Positions 1-16,002 of a DNA stretch of 64,000 nt are shown here, piece after piece. A program made the position numbers and the translations under genes. The stretch's first letter is position 1. Every line of letters begins with the position of its first letter. Below the pieces are notes generated by a model. The model saw only the letters and a list, made by a program, of their open reading frames with translations. It did no database searches and was not told where the DNA came from. The DNA is from Gossypium raimondii (lineage: Eukaryota > Streptophyta > Magnoliopsida > Malvales > Malvaceae), in assembly GCF_025698545.1 (NCBI RefSeq), contig NC_068569.1:19902001-19966000 (forward strand), written 5' to 3'.

Positions 1-1033
1 TCACACACATACATACATATTGCTGACAATTTCTCATGAACCATCCTGCCCAATGAAAATTTTCTGAGTAAACTGCTTCTGAAACTCCCAACTTTCATTC
101 TCCATCATCTTTTGGCCCAAATTTTAGCTACACTTTTTCTATCCCAAACATTTCGCTTTCTTACTCCAGATTTCGAAGGTATTTTGGATCATCACGTCTT
201 TATTCCAATCGTTTGTTTTTTTCCTTCTGGATTTTTCAATGTTGCCCGTTTTTATTTTATCTTTAATTTCTTTTTTGCCCTTTTTGAAAATGTGGGTTCT
301 TTTTTTTTTCATTCATTAGACTGCTACTTGTGATTTATGACATATTGTCTGAATTGATTTACACAGAAATGTGTGTGTGTGTGCGTGTGCATGTATTTTG
401 GAATTGATGCAATGTTTGTTTACCCATTTGTTTATCTTTAAATTAGCTTTAGGCCTTTTGTTGTTCCTCCGGATGATTGGTCCCTGAAACTTCGCTATGA
501 GGGAAGGTAGAAGCCGGCCAGAACTAGGATGGTGAATAGCATAATACTAGTATATCTGTATTATATGATTAATATAAAAAATCTGTATTATAATGCTGGC
601 TTGGTTAAAACAATATTGACCTATGATGGTCATAATTATAATAGGAACTTGGGTTTTGTTCTGTGTCATTGCCTGTGCTTCCTCGTAAGAGTTTCATATT
701 GTAACAACCGATCATGTTAAGACTCTGTGTGTGTGTGCACACATATATGCAGTTGCATGTGCTTTTTGTCATGTATGGCTTGGCTGGAACCAGGCAAGGT
801 TTGGTTATGTTATGAGGGATAGAACTTTGTTGTGCTTTTGGCTTGTTTCTACCTAGCTAGTTTCTATTTGGTTTATTGCTATCTTGCAGACTTTCAAGAA
901 TAAGGCAAGTAAAACGACTTTGAATTGTTCTGGTACTCTTTCTTGGTTAATGATCATGGTTGGATGTGATTCTATTTTCAGGGTAAATTGAAGAGGTAGG
1001 TTCTGCCAAGCCAAAGCACAAAATCCTATAAAT
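1..1033 (+). promoter_or_regulatory. Upstream region and probable 5' leader of the LACS9-type gene
   Basis: No protein could be recognised here. The stretch is T-rich with pyrimidine tracts and a GT microsatellite around 369-387, as is usual for plant leader introns. Two CAG acceptor-like sites sit at about 888 and 980, and the sequence after the second runs to the start codon at 1034. A 5' UTR with one or two introns is therefore likely. The transcription start may lie here or before the window. This is inference from position and splice-like signals. Confidence 0.4.
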
Positions 1034-5921
<4,888 letters not shown>

Positions 5922-6053
5922 TTTCTAGATGCTTTGACTGCTCATTTAGCAACAATCTTGAAGAAAGTAAGACTAGTGTAAGATGATATGATCAAAACCC
6001 ATATTCATCTTCTTTGTTCTAGTTCTTACCATTGCAGTTCATGTTTTGTTCTA

Positions 6054-6059
6054 AATAAA
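6054..6059 (+). other. Candidate poly(A) signal of the LACS9-type gene
   Basis: AATAAA lies 133 bp after the LACS9 stop codon, inside a T-rich 3' region. Plant poly(A) signals are loose, so this is only the best match. Confidence 0.4.
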
Positions 6060-6342
6060 CTACAGGAAAACTAAGGTTTTTGCCTGTCTTCAAGCAGGAT
6101 TGTTAGATTCAAATCACTTTTCTTTGGGTTCCACATGTGTGTGTGTGTATCTTTTCTGCTCTAAATAATGTGTCCTTGTTTATACACCTGCAAATCATAT
6201 CAGTGTTGTGTTCTTGTATACATGTCATGTTTTTTTGTTACTTTTCGGTGCCGGGTAATCTTGCGGTCATCCATGCTACTGAAACCTACCAGGGATAGCT
6301 CTTTAAATCACCAAATGAAATAATAGTGATGAGCACTTTGTA

Positions 6343-6520
6343 GGCATTGGGTCTCTCTTAACCCGTCTCAATAAAAGATGGGCTGATGCTACCAAAGTTC
6401 AGTGGGAGACTAAAACCTAAATGGGGGAGGGGGCATTGGGTCTCTCTTAACCCGTCTCAATAAAAGATGGGCTGATGTTGCCAAAGTTCAGTGGGAGACT
6501 AAAACCTAAATAGGGGAGGG
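6343..6520. repeat. Tandem duplication, two copies of an 89-bp unit
   Basis: The unit beginning GGCATTGGGTCTCTCTTAAC occurs at 6343-6431 and again at 6432-6520. The copies differ at only a few bases (GCTACC against GTTGCC, and AAATGGGGG against AAATAGGGG), so the duplication looks recent. It sits about 280 bp beyond the LACS9 poly(A) candidate and codes for nothing. Confidence 0.9.
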
Positions 6521-8660
6521 TTGCCAAAGGACATGAAGTAGCAAAAGACGAATGAATGCCTTTTGTCACTGGAAGCCTCCTCCTCCTCCTCCAGTGATGT
6601 TCATTTTTAACTACTTTAAGATTTGGGTCTTATACTTCTTTAAGGCCATGAAAACAAGCTATTTGTCCTTATAAATTAGGTATATAACGCTTTTTCTATT
6701 ATTTTGATACCGAAAAATTAATTGCGTTAAAAAATAGGTGGCTGAGAATGCACATGTCTGACTTTTTTCAGTGTACCATTGACCGACAGAAAAAAAGGGT
6801 ATAGTTTGAAAGGTTAAATTGTGATATAAGTCTATAAATTATTCAGTTGAGCATTTTGACACATTGAATGAGTCAATGCAAAGGGCGAATTTCTTATAGT
6901 TTGAGCTTAGCTCAATTTTATTTTAGTAGGAAGTTAAGGTCAATTTAATGTTGTAATTTAAAGATTAGATTGAAAACCCAGATGATTAAATAGATGGAAG
7001 AGGATGAATTTGTATTTGATTGCTGATTCAATCCTAAAAAGAAAGAAGAAAGGAACACAGTTTACTTTAGTTTTACTCTCTGCTAAGAGATCTAGTTTCT
7101 AGTGAATGATACCTCAACTTGTCATCATGTGTAATAATGAACAATGTATTTTGCTTAGTTTTGGGGGAAAACAGAAACTAAGGAAGTGGAATGGATTTAA
7201 TTTAATTAATTCATATAATTATAATTAAGATATGATATTTAAGTAAAGAAAGCACATGGGGTTGATATGTACATGATTAAACCCTTTTCATCTATTTACT
7301 AATTCAATGGCATAAAAAAAGCCAAAGTGGATTTTGGTTGAAAAGGTCAAAAAGTCTCATGAAGAAGATGAACAATGTAGAAATTTGTAGTTTGAACCAT
7401 ATAAGTCAATTCCCTAAGCTTTTGTTAGCCTTTCTTATGTTTGAACCATAATTTTCCATCCAAATCAAATATAATATGCTTGGAATATTGTTGTTGTTGT
7501 TATTATTTGTGTAAAGAAGACCTAGAAAAAGTCTTTGAGAGAATATCCTAGTATTAAGGAATTAATTTTATAAAATGGAAAATAAAAATCAATTTTTATT
7601 ATTAATACATAATCCAAAACAATAAATTAATAACATACTAAACATAGTAGTTGATCATCTCATTCATTAGTACTTTTAGTAAAGCTTAGAGAATAATCAA
7701 GATGGACAAAAAATTTAATTAATTCATAGTCATTTTAAAAGGTATGAGGAGGAGACCCACATCTACAATTTGGTCCATGAAGCTTAAGATGATGTTCAGA
7801 AATATTTGAGTCCTCACCTCACCCAACCCACATTGGGAACACCCCCTTCTCCCCCATGTGACTCCCCTTCTCTTTTACTTTTCATTGTTTCCCCCTTTCA
7901 CCTTTTTTATTGAAGGGAAAAAAAAAAGCTTTTTAGATGTGTTCTCTCATGGACAAAACCTTCACAAAGTTCAATCTCAAAGCAACCTCTTCTCTCTCTC
8001 TCTCTCTCTCTTTGGGTTATAATTTTTTCCCCTTATTTAAGACATTTCTTTTTCAATTCCCTTTACACATGTACAAATGCAGGAACACACATTGAAAAAA
8101 AAAACATATGTCCATGACAGGAAACTTGCACTAGTGGCAAAATTATAAGGATGATAGGTTTTGGAAAAGGGAAAAAAAAAGTATAGGTTAATAAATGAGG
8201 TTGATATCATTTTATTGTAATGTATTTTAGAAAAATAACTTCATAAGATAAAGTTTTGGGATAAATAAGTTGAATGTGTCGAAAAAATATTTATTGTATA
8301 AATAGATCGTTTTGAAAATGAAAGATGAAAGTGCGTCCAATTGAGTGTACTTTTCGTGACAAATCAACAAAAAAATTCGTCCAACTAAATGTGTTTTTAT
8401 ACTCTCCCTTCAAAAATAGTTTATTTTCTTAAATTTCAAGTTTTTTTTGTGAGAATAGGAGCAATAGTATTGGGAACCCCATGTTGAGAAGATTGATGCG
8501 AAGGACTAGTGCTTTCTTTTTTCCCTAATTTTCAAATGCCTTGTGCTACATCAATTCCCTGTATCTCGTGCCTTACATGACCCCTTAAATCAATTGGGAA
8601 TCTCAATTTTTGACTTGAAATCTACAATCCTGTTGAATACATGCATGCGTATGTGTATAT
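6521..8660. other. Gene-free AT-rich spacer
   Basis: No gene was recognised on either strand. It holds A- and T-runs, a pyrimidine-rich stretch at about 7,830-8,060 and the CT microsatellite listed separately. The pyrimidine-rich part resembles a plant promoter or leader, but no reading frame follows it before the MULE. Confidence 0.7.
7987..8012. repeat. (CT)n microsatellite
   Basis: An uninterrupted CT-repeat run inside a pyrimidine-rich region. Confidence 0.85.
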
Positions 8661-8670
8661 ATATAACATG

Positions 8671-8822
8671 GGGTTTTTTACCTAATTAGGATAGAAAAAA
8701 AAAATACTGAAATAGTATGTCAGACAAAAAATTTACCAAAATAGGTTACTTTTTCATTGGAGCCTATTAGATAGGCGCCAATGAATAAAATAATAATAAT
8801 TTTTTTGATTAAAATATAATTT
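8671..8822 (+). repeat. Left TIR of the MULE
   Basis: About 150 bp, matching the reverse complement of 12873-13024 almost throughout. It includes the motif GGAGCCTATTAGATAGGCGCC, which is itself an imperfect palindrome, at about 8,759-8,779. Confidence 0.92.
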
Positions 8823-8860
8823 TATATTTTTTAATATTTTTTTAAAAAAATACGAGTTAA

Positions 8861-8942
8861 AATACGGTCGGGTCGGGTCGGGTCGGGTGGCGCCTGTCAA
8901 GTAGGCGCCAATGAAGGAGTCTGATGGACAGGCGCCAATGGC
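8861..8942. repeat. Left subterminal GGCGCC and GGTCG repeats of the MULE
   Basis: Four GGTCG units stand directly before three GGCGCC-centred motifs (GTGGCGCCTG, GTAGGCGCCAATG, ACAGGCGCCAATG). The same GGCGCCAATG core recurs in both TIRs and in the right subterminal array, so these are candidate transposase-binding sites. Confidence 0.75.
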
Positions 8943-9077
8943 TCTCTAATTAATTTTTATATAATGTAACTTTTATATAATTAAATTTTATTTGATTTTG
9001 TATTTATTTAACAGTAATTATTGATTTTTTGAAACAAATTAACTGAATTCATTTTTTTTATTGCAGATTTGCAGGAA

Positions 9078-10739
9078 ATGGGTTCTCTAATTAATAATAA
9101 TAATCACATATCAAGTACTATTAATGAGATGGTAATAAAATTTATTTTTGATAATCATGTTATTTGTTGAATTAAATTATATTGTATTAACTATTTTGCT
9201 AATTTAATAATGTCGAGGTCCGTCATCGCATTGAGGGCCGTGTTAATAGTGTAGGGTTTCGACGGATGAACGCCTAATACCATACTTAGAGTTAGCGGGT
9301 TCGGATCAGCGGCATTGATTCGGACTTTTGATCTGCGATACGACTTGATTTCCGCTTTAGTCGGCGATGGCGTCCGGAGACCCACACATTTCATCTGCCG
9401 TGCGGAGAGTGTACCGTCACTCTAGAGGACGTTCTGATCTGCTCGGGCTTCCATAGACAGGAATGCGGTCACAGGCGTAAGTTCAATCTCTAGGCGGCTA
9501 CCCTTTGCAATGAATTACTTGGGCGCCGCCAAGTCGGAAATTACCGGTTTGAGATTTTCATGGCTACATGCCAATTTTGAGCATTTGCCAAGTCATCGCT
9601 AATGAGCGGGAGGTGATGCGGTACATTCGAGCTTATATTATGCACCTTATAGGGGTGTACTCATCTTTGGATGCAAGCGGCGATGAAGGTCCACTTGATG
9701 TACTTACTCTTATTATCCAATTTGCATAACACTCGTTCATACAGTTGGGGGTCCGCAGTTTTAGCCATACTGTATCGCGAACTTTGTCGGACGACAAATC
9801 CTTCTGCGGTTGACATTGGCGAATGCCTCATACTGCTGCAGTCGTGGGCACTTTACCGGATGCCATTCTTGGCATCCATTAGTCATCAATCATATGTATT
9901 TTCACTCGTTAATAGGTGATGAATTTTTACTCATTATAATAATTTGTTGACTTTTTATAATATATTATTCTAACAAGTTGTTTTCGTAGGTGGAGAAGTA
10001 ATCCGGGGATCGGGAGGTCACCGTCGGTTCCGATATATCGTCTACTGATTGAGAATTATGCTGGAGAAGGGGTAAATTTTTCGAATATAAACTTAATTTT
10101 ATTATTTTATCTCACTCGACCCGAGTTAATATAACAACGTTATTAATTGTGCAGTTCATTTGGATGTCGTATTCTGCTCCGAAAATTATGGCAGTTATGC
10201 CATCATCGGCCCGCGTCCACTCAAACCTATAGTGCATTAGCGCACCCATTATCAATTTTAACGTAGTGGAGTGGTATCATGGCAATCGAGTACTCCGACA
10301 GTTCGGTTGCATACAGTATATCCCGACACTGCCAGTACAATTGGGGGAGATCCATGGGATGAGCAAGAATGGGAGGTATGGAGATAATTGGGAAGAAGTG
10401 CACGAAGAATATATCACGATATGGAACAACCAGTTCGGGATGGTACCTCAGATGGATCGTGCTCCGGATTTGCAGCCCTCGTTAGAGTATATACAGTGGT
10501 ACTGTGAGACAAGGAAACCATTTCTGTTTGGTGGGCGGTCGATTGTAGTCCTTCCGTATACGACACGAATTACGCAACCCCTTCGAGATCTGCATCATGC
10601 ACCAGAGCCAGAACCAGAGCCACAGCCAGAGCGAGAGGCAGAACTACATTCTAGGGATAGTTCTTATCATCCAGAATTAGGAGGCGATGACTATTTCGTG
10701 GCCTCGTATCCACCTCAGTATAATCTCGCTGGAAGTTAG
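9078..10739 (+). pseudogene. Plant mobile domain (PMD, MAIN-like) gene, decayed
   Basis: The PMD is found in Arabidopsis MAIN/MAIL1, which act in silencing and genome stability, and in many plant transposons. Visible pieces: a probable start MGSLINNNNHIS at 9078; RWRPETHTFHLPCGECTVTL near 9,370-9,425, the strongest PMD block; HNTRSYSWGSAVLA at about 9,730-9,770; NPGIGRSPSVPIYRLLIENY near 9,995-10,055; an intron with a GT at about 10,070 and an AG before 10,154; then VEWYHGNRVLRQFG (10,266 on) and an acidic, proline-rich tail ending at 10,739. Breaks: several frameshifts and stops between 9,190 and 9,700, and a TAG at 10,230-10,232 where relatives usually have Trp. It lies wholly inside the MULE and faces the transposase gene. 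Family assignment is strong. Any function now is very unlikely. Confidence 0.88.
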
Positions 10740-12415
10740 CCGCGATGTGCCGGATGCAGTAAACAGATCGCCATGGTACACCAAAACGCCTAATGGCTGC
10801 AATTAATCCTTTTCCTCTATCGGAAATGATGCAAATATTATCATTGCTAATCACATACCTCCGCAGGTTGGTAAGAAAGAACTCCCACGATTCCATGTTC
10901 TCCTTATCGACGATGGCAAATGCTATCGAGTATGCGTTCTATTCTTTGTCTTGAGCAATCGCAAGAAGTAAGATCTATGTGTATTTTCCATATAGCCAGG
11001 TTCTATCTACTTGCACAAATGGTTTGCAGTGGGGAAATGCACGCACACATTGATCAAAAGTCCAGAACATCCGATGGAAAATTCTTTTTCTCGATTGTAG
11101 TTGGTCATTTGGACCGTCATAAGATCGTGTCTGCAACTCAATTACAGTCCCCGGCACGTGTTCCCTCATGGCGGCTATCCATCCCTGTAATTCATTGTAC
11201 GATGCATCGAAATCTCCGTACAATTGCTCCATTGCCATCTGTTTAGCTATCCATGCCTTCCGATATGATACTCGATACTGGAATCGTGCTTGTATTTCAG
11301 CAATCAGTACCGAAACTTTAATGGTCAGCATGTCTTTCACCATTGGCATGATGCATGTACAGATAGTTTTGGAGTCAAGTTTTCGATGATCTTCTGTCAT
11401 ACATGTTAAAGTGCATGTGTGGGGCTCCACAAATTTTCGTATTTCCCACATCTGCGACTTCTGCATAAATGCAGCTCGTACCCGCCAATTGCAGCCTTCT
11501 GCCGACCTCCAACACTCTCCAATATATAATGTTGGTTTAAACTCGATGACTTTGTAATCTACTGATATATTCATGCTATACCGCTTAATCGCAAACATAC
11601 ATTCTTCCTTACTTTCAAATCTCTGGCCCACGCGTAACTCATCTGGATCAGAATATACGCCCATTCGGTAACCATGTGGTATTTCAGGGTACTCGAAACT
11701 CAATTTGCCCATGCCGCGACGGGTCTATCCGAGACATGTGTGCCCCAGGATTATTGTGTATCACAATACGACGAATCTGGTTTCCGACTGAAGACGCATT
11801 GACATTTCCATCCTCATTCACCCCTTCGTCGTCAATATCATCCGGGACCTCGTTTGCGTCGGGATCACTCTCACTATCCACTTCGTAATCAACAGGATCA
11901 CTACTATAGTATACATCATCACCAACCACATCAGTCTCGGCTGCAGCATTAAGATCAATATTTATCCCATGTATAGGTGATTGACTATCAACATACGATA
12001 CCGGAACCACCATACACGGCGCTTCAACTCCATCTTCTTCACCTAATGGAGTGGGATCTTCAGTTGCCTCCACACTGACTAACTTAGCAAATAACTGAAT
12101 CGATGCATTTTTGTTACTCGAAGTCCCACAATAAAGAGCGACCATTGTTTCCACGTCTTCATCGTCTACAAGTTCCATTTCGATAAATTTTATTGGATCT
12201 GTTGATACTGGAAACTTGTAGAAAACTTTTGATATCCTTCTCCCACAACGTCTATAAATTTTTTCACTAATTTTTTCCTTCATATCATCAAACAAGATAT
12301 TTCTATCAAATCTCATTGCTACTTGTTTGCGACATTCAAATATACATCCCACAGTTGTTGTTAAAATTTCTCCATCGAAATAAACGCATACAAAAAACTG
12401 ATTCTCCATTTTCAA
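10725..12415 (-). pseudogene. MuDR-type MULE transposase, truncated, with frameshift and nonsense codons
   Basis: The gene reads from 12,415 downward. The first 243 codons (12,415-11,684) hold a PB1-like N-terminal region and an acidic linker. A one-base frameshift near 11,700 moves to the next frame (11,712-10,975), which carries the MuDR zinc-binding domain (CNWRVRAAFMQ...HTCTLTCMTEDH) and the start of the catalytic domain, QVDRTWLYGKY, with the first Asp of the DDE triad. Two in-frame TAG codons follow at about 10,940 and 10,970. The same frame then continues (10,896 on) through CIISDRGKGL, with the second Asp, and CIRHIAANFQRDY. After about 10,725 it runs into the antisense of the PMD tail, so the last Glu and the SWIM zinc finger are missing. 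The protein cannot be active. Confidence 0.92.
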
Positions 12416-12721
12416 TACTAGATCTGTAAAAAAAGAATTTCAAATTTCTTAAAACAGTTTCAAAATGTAAACAAAATACATAAAAATTTTAATGCAAAAT
12501 TTTTCATTCAGAAACTAACAAAATTAATAACATGGCAAAATAACTTTCAAATAATAAAATTACTAACAAAACTCTACATTCTATTTAAAAAAAACCAAAA
12601 TACCTAATTTTTCTTCTTCTTTTTCTTCCTTCTTTTCTTCTGCTTCCTTCCTTCTTCTTTCTTCCGTTTTTGTAGTCAAATTTATGTCTGTGTTGGGGGT
12701 ATTTATAGAGAAAAATCACAG

Positions 12722-12832
12722 CATTGGCGCCTCCTAATATGGCACCACCATTGGCGCATCCTAGATAGGCACCACCATTGGCGCCTCCCAAATAGGCACC
12801 ACCATTGGCGCCTTCCAGATAGGCGCCAATAC
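12722..12832. repeat. Right subterminal array of the MULE, four 27-bp units
   Basis: CATTGGCGC starts at 12722, 12749, 12776 and 12803, giving an exact 27-bp period, and each unit ends in TAGGCACCAC or a variant. The core is the same GGCGCCAATG seen at the left end and in both TIRs. It lies just upstream of the transposase start, so it could bind transposase and regulate the promoter. That role is inference. Confidence 0.85.
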
Positions 12833-12872
12833 TATGTATTATACGGGTTATATACTAACCCGGAAAAGTATA

Positions 12873-13024
12873 AATTATATTTTAATCAAAAATTATTATT
12901 ATTATTTTATTCATTGGCGCCTATCTAATAGGCTCCAATGAAAAAGTAACCTATTTTGGTAAATTTTTTTTCTGACATACTATTTCAGTAAATTTTTTTT
13001 CTATCCTAATTAGGTAAAAGACTC
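12873..13024 (-). repeat. Right TIR of the MULE
   Basis: The reverse complement of the left TIR, differing mainly in the lengths of A-runs. It is followed directly by the second ATATAACATG target copy. Confidence 0.92.
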
Positions 13025-13034
13025 ATATAACATG

Positions 13035-14620
13035 AATTGCAAAATATTACTGTAAAAGCCAACTAAATTGCTATTTTAACTCATTCTCATAGTACTTACG
13101 TTTTGCATTATCAGGAGTTGCTAAATTATTCATTACATTTACCATCCCCAAATTTTATATCAATAGCAACCCAACTGCCGTACCAATACAACTATGGAAA
13201 TCTTACCAACAATTTGGTAAAAGAAAAATTATTTAAGTGCCAATCTCACCAACAAATCAAAACTATATATATATATTTAAGTTTTCCTAAGAATTTGTCC
13301 AAATGAACATAAATATCGAAATTAAGAACTTATACTTTCAACCGGTTGAATTTTAGTTTAATTTATATGATTAAATTTTAATTTAATTTGTATGAATATT
13401 AGAGTCATTTGATTGCCAAGAAAATATTTTCCGTAAAATGATTTCGAAAAATATTTTACTTTTACGTAAAATAATTTCTTGGAAAATATTTTACGGTGTT
13501 TGATTGAATCATGTAAAATATTTTTTGCTATTTGGCAAATTTTCTGAAAATATTTTCCGGAAAGTTGTTTTGCATATATTAATATGTATTAATAAATTTT
13601 TATATTTTAAATTGTTTTTACATATATTGCAATGATTTATTTATAATAATACTCAATTATTAAGCTACAATATTAATCGTTATAAATTAAAAAAAACTAA
13701 CATCAAATAAATTATTTGTAATTGTGTTAAAAAAACAAGTATTGAATAATTAAAAAAAACAAGTTACTGGAAAATCGATAAACAGAAGCAATTTTCTACC
13801 GGAAATGAAGGAAGGAATGAAGGAGGGAATGAAGGAGGAGATAGAGAGGAGAGCACGGAAAATGTCTTACGGAAATTGAAAGGGTAAGATATTTTCCCTA
13901 AAATGTAACCCATTTTCCCTTGTTTTGGAGTTCATTTTCCAAATGAAAAAGGTTTTCCGCCAATTAAACGCTGGAAAAGTTGGAAATAATTTTCCGGAAA
14001 ATTAATTACGTCAATCAAACATACCCTTATTGTAAAGATAAAACAACGGGAGTTCGAAAAACTTTCACTTTCTAAAATATTACTCTTTAAAAGACTGTTC
14101 CCAATAAATAAATCAACCATTTTCTTGTTAGACCGCAATATGGTAAACGTTTTCACTTTTCAAAGCAAATATTAGGTGGTCAAAGAATTGGCTTTAAAGT
14201 AGATCAAATTCCCTGGTTGAATGGATGGTTCATCTTAAATATATATATATATATAATCAATTTATTTTTTATATTAAATAATTATAATTATTTATGTATG
14301 TTATATGGAACATAGTATAATACGCTTGTTGTTTTATTTATAATAATTAAATGAAATGAAATTTTTATATATAAAATTATATAAAATTTAAATATAAATA
14401 TAAATATAAAATATCCTTAAAAGGAAAAATCCCCAATTTACCACTGCGTACTCTGGTCTAAACTTATGAGATGGTAGGGGCCAACCTCATTATTATGATC
14501 GAAAATTCTTGTATATTTATATTATATTCATATATCGTGATCATATTTAATAATAATATATAAATTCTTTTTTTTTTCTACACAATATAAGAAGGTATAG
14601 GAGCAGCAATTCGTGTCCTT
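13035..14620. other. Gene-free AT-rich spacer with a possible TIR element
   Basis: No gene was recognised. It contains the candidate non-autonomous element at 13,402-14,028 and AT microsatellite-like stretches. The last 100 bases are upstream sequence of the next gene, with a TATATA at about 14,628. Confidence 0.6.
13402..14028. mobile_element. Possible non-autonomous TIR element rich in GGAAAATATTTTCC motifs
   Basis: The left end AGAGTCATTTGATTGCC is a loose inverted match of the right end CAATCAAACATACCCTT. The inside is filled with TTTTCC/GGAAAA motifs in both orientations at both ends, so the ends could fold back on each other. I see no clear target duplication, so the family is unassigned. 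Confidence 0.4.
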
Positions 14621-14627
14621 TTTTTTT

Positions 14628-14633
14628 ATATAG
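14628..14633 (+). promoter_or_regulatory. TATA-like element before the small two-exon gene
   Basis: TATATA stands 69 bp before the chosen start codon, within normal plant spacing for a short leader. It follows a T-run and could be chance in such AT-rich DNA. Confidence 0.35.
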
Positions 14634-14701
14634 TTTTGTCTTTAAAGGAAGAGTTCACATTTGCTTCTCTTTTGTTTCCAGTCCAGTACAACCCCCCTAC
14701 T

Positions 14702-16002
14702 ATGATGAATGGGTACAGGGAAGACAATTCATGCTGCTATTTCCATCCTAAACAAGTAGTTATTGGGGTTTGCCCTTTGTGCTTAAACGAGAGGCTTCTT
14801 GTCTTAGCTTCAAAGCAAGGCCAGCGCTCTTCATCTTCATCCTCTACCAGAGCTGGCCGGAGTAGATTCCTTCAAGGTGTTTCACAAAAGAAACCCCACA
14901 TTTACCTCCCCAACATCTTTGCTTTTGGTTCCCTTCTCAATCGTCCTCAACCTCACCTCAACCATTTGAAACCTCAAGATTTCGATGATCATGATGCTTC
15001 TACCAGTCAGGAAGGTATTTCGATTTCAACTGGGTCTTGCAAAAACTGGGTTTTTTTTCTTGGGGTATGTGTGTGTTCTTGAATATCAATTACATGCATG
15101 CATATGTCTCTTCATAGGCAAATTTATTGTCTGTGTAAATGACAAAAGTGTGGTCAAAGCTGGAAATTCAAGAATCTTATCCTGTTTTCTTCAGCTTTCC
15201 TCTGCAACTTCCCCCCCCCCCTTTTAATGTTCATAGTAAAGTAATTCCCTTGCATGATTGGTTTACTCATGGGAATGCCATTAATAGTTTTTTGGAAAAT
15301 CCTAAAATCCATCCAATTATGCATATAAATTTATCCATCTTGGCTTTAGTATCTGACCAGTATCTGCAAACAGAAATTTTCAAAAAAAAAAAAAACTTTC
15401 CTATATTATTCCAGATATAACCAAAACAATACCACCATATATCTGTTGGATGATTCGTGCAAAATCATTCAACTTCTTAGTAATATGAAGACAACAAATA
15501 TCATTACAAATTCATCTAATCATCCATTAAAAACGGACCCCTTTCATGTCAAGTCTTGCTAATCATGTCCTCACCTTATCAAATTTTGATAAAACATGGC
15601 TTTCCTTCACATTCTTTTTCTGGCTATATGTTGGTCTTACCATTAATGTAGCCAACTAGCAACAATTGTTACTTTTAATTCCTTTTTGAAACCCCAGATT
15701 ATACTTGTGTATTTGCAGACTCATTTATCTCAATCAAGTTCGAAGAGAATGGGGTTGGTTCATGGGAAAAAGGCAAAGTTTCAAAGGTATCACTTGAGCA
15801 TTGCAGCATGTCGTGGAAGGCCAGCTTGAGCAATAAGAGTGTGATAGAGCATCCCAAACCAGGTGGGTCACTGAGGTGGCGAAAGCGGATGGGTCATTTG
15901 TTTCAGCTGGTAAGGTGGAAGAGGTCCAACAAGGCTGAGGGAGTTAAGGTTATGAAGAAGAGCTGGATAACAAGGACTCTCACAAAGAAGACTAAAGAAT
16001 AA
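14702..16002 (+). CDS. Small conserved plant protein of unknown function, two exons
   Basis: Exons 14702-15014 and 15719-16002 join in phase with GT-AG borders and give 198 codons, MMNGYREDNSCC to the stop TAA at 16000. The N-terminus has a Cys/His cluster, CCYFHPKQVVIGVCPLCLNE, that looks like a small metal-binding or RING-like knuckle. A Ser-rich linker follows. The second exon has SFISIKFEENGVGSWEKG and a basic tail with LRWRKRMGHLFQLVRWKRSN. The composition suggests a nuclear or membrane-surface protein, but I do not know its function. The first ATG is at 14702; a second at 14705 would also serve. The pattern matches plant-specific uncharacterised families that share a CxFHP...CPLCLNERL start. 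A T-run at about 16,017-16,033 lies in the 3' UTR. Confidence 0.85.

Larger units (their letters stand above)
8671..13024. mobile_element. Mutator-like element (MULE) carrying transposase and PMD genes, both broken
   Basis: The 4,354-bp element is flanked by a perfect 10-bp target duplication, ATATAACATG, at 8661-8670 and 13025-13034. Its ends are long inverted repeats (8671-8822 and 12873-13024) starting GGGTTTTTTACCTAATTAGG on the left and, read inward on the minus strand, GAGTCTTTTACCTAATTAGG on the right. It contains two convergent genes: a PMD gene on + (9,078-10,739) and a MuDR-type transposase on - (10,725-12,415). Both have stops or frameshifts, and they meet with almost no spacer, so an internal deletion probably removed both gene tails. 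Long TIRs, a 9-11 bp duplication and a MuDR-domain transposase are the hallmarks of MULEs. The element cannot now move by itself. Confidence 0.95.

Noticed and set aside
9191..9394. 67-codon minus-strand frame
   Set aside because: It is antisense to the decayed PMD gene, whose plus-strand motifs are clear there.
11168..11888. Plus-strand open frames at 10,920-11,246, 11,168-11,389 and 11,676-11,888
   Set aside because: They are antisense shadows of the minus-strand transposase.
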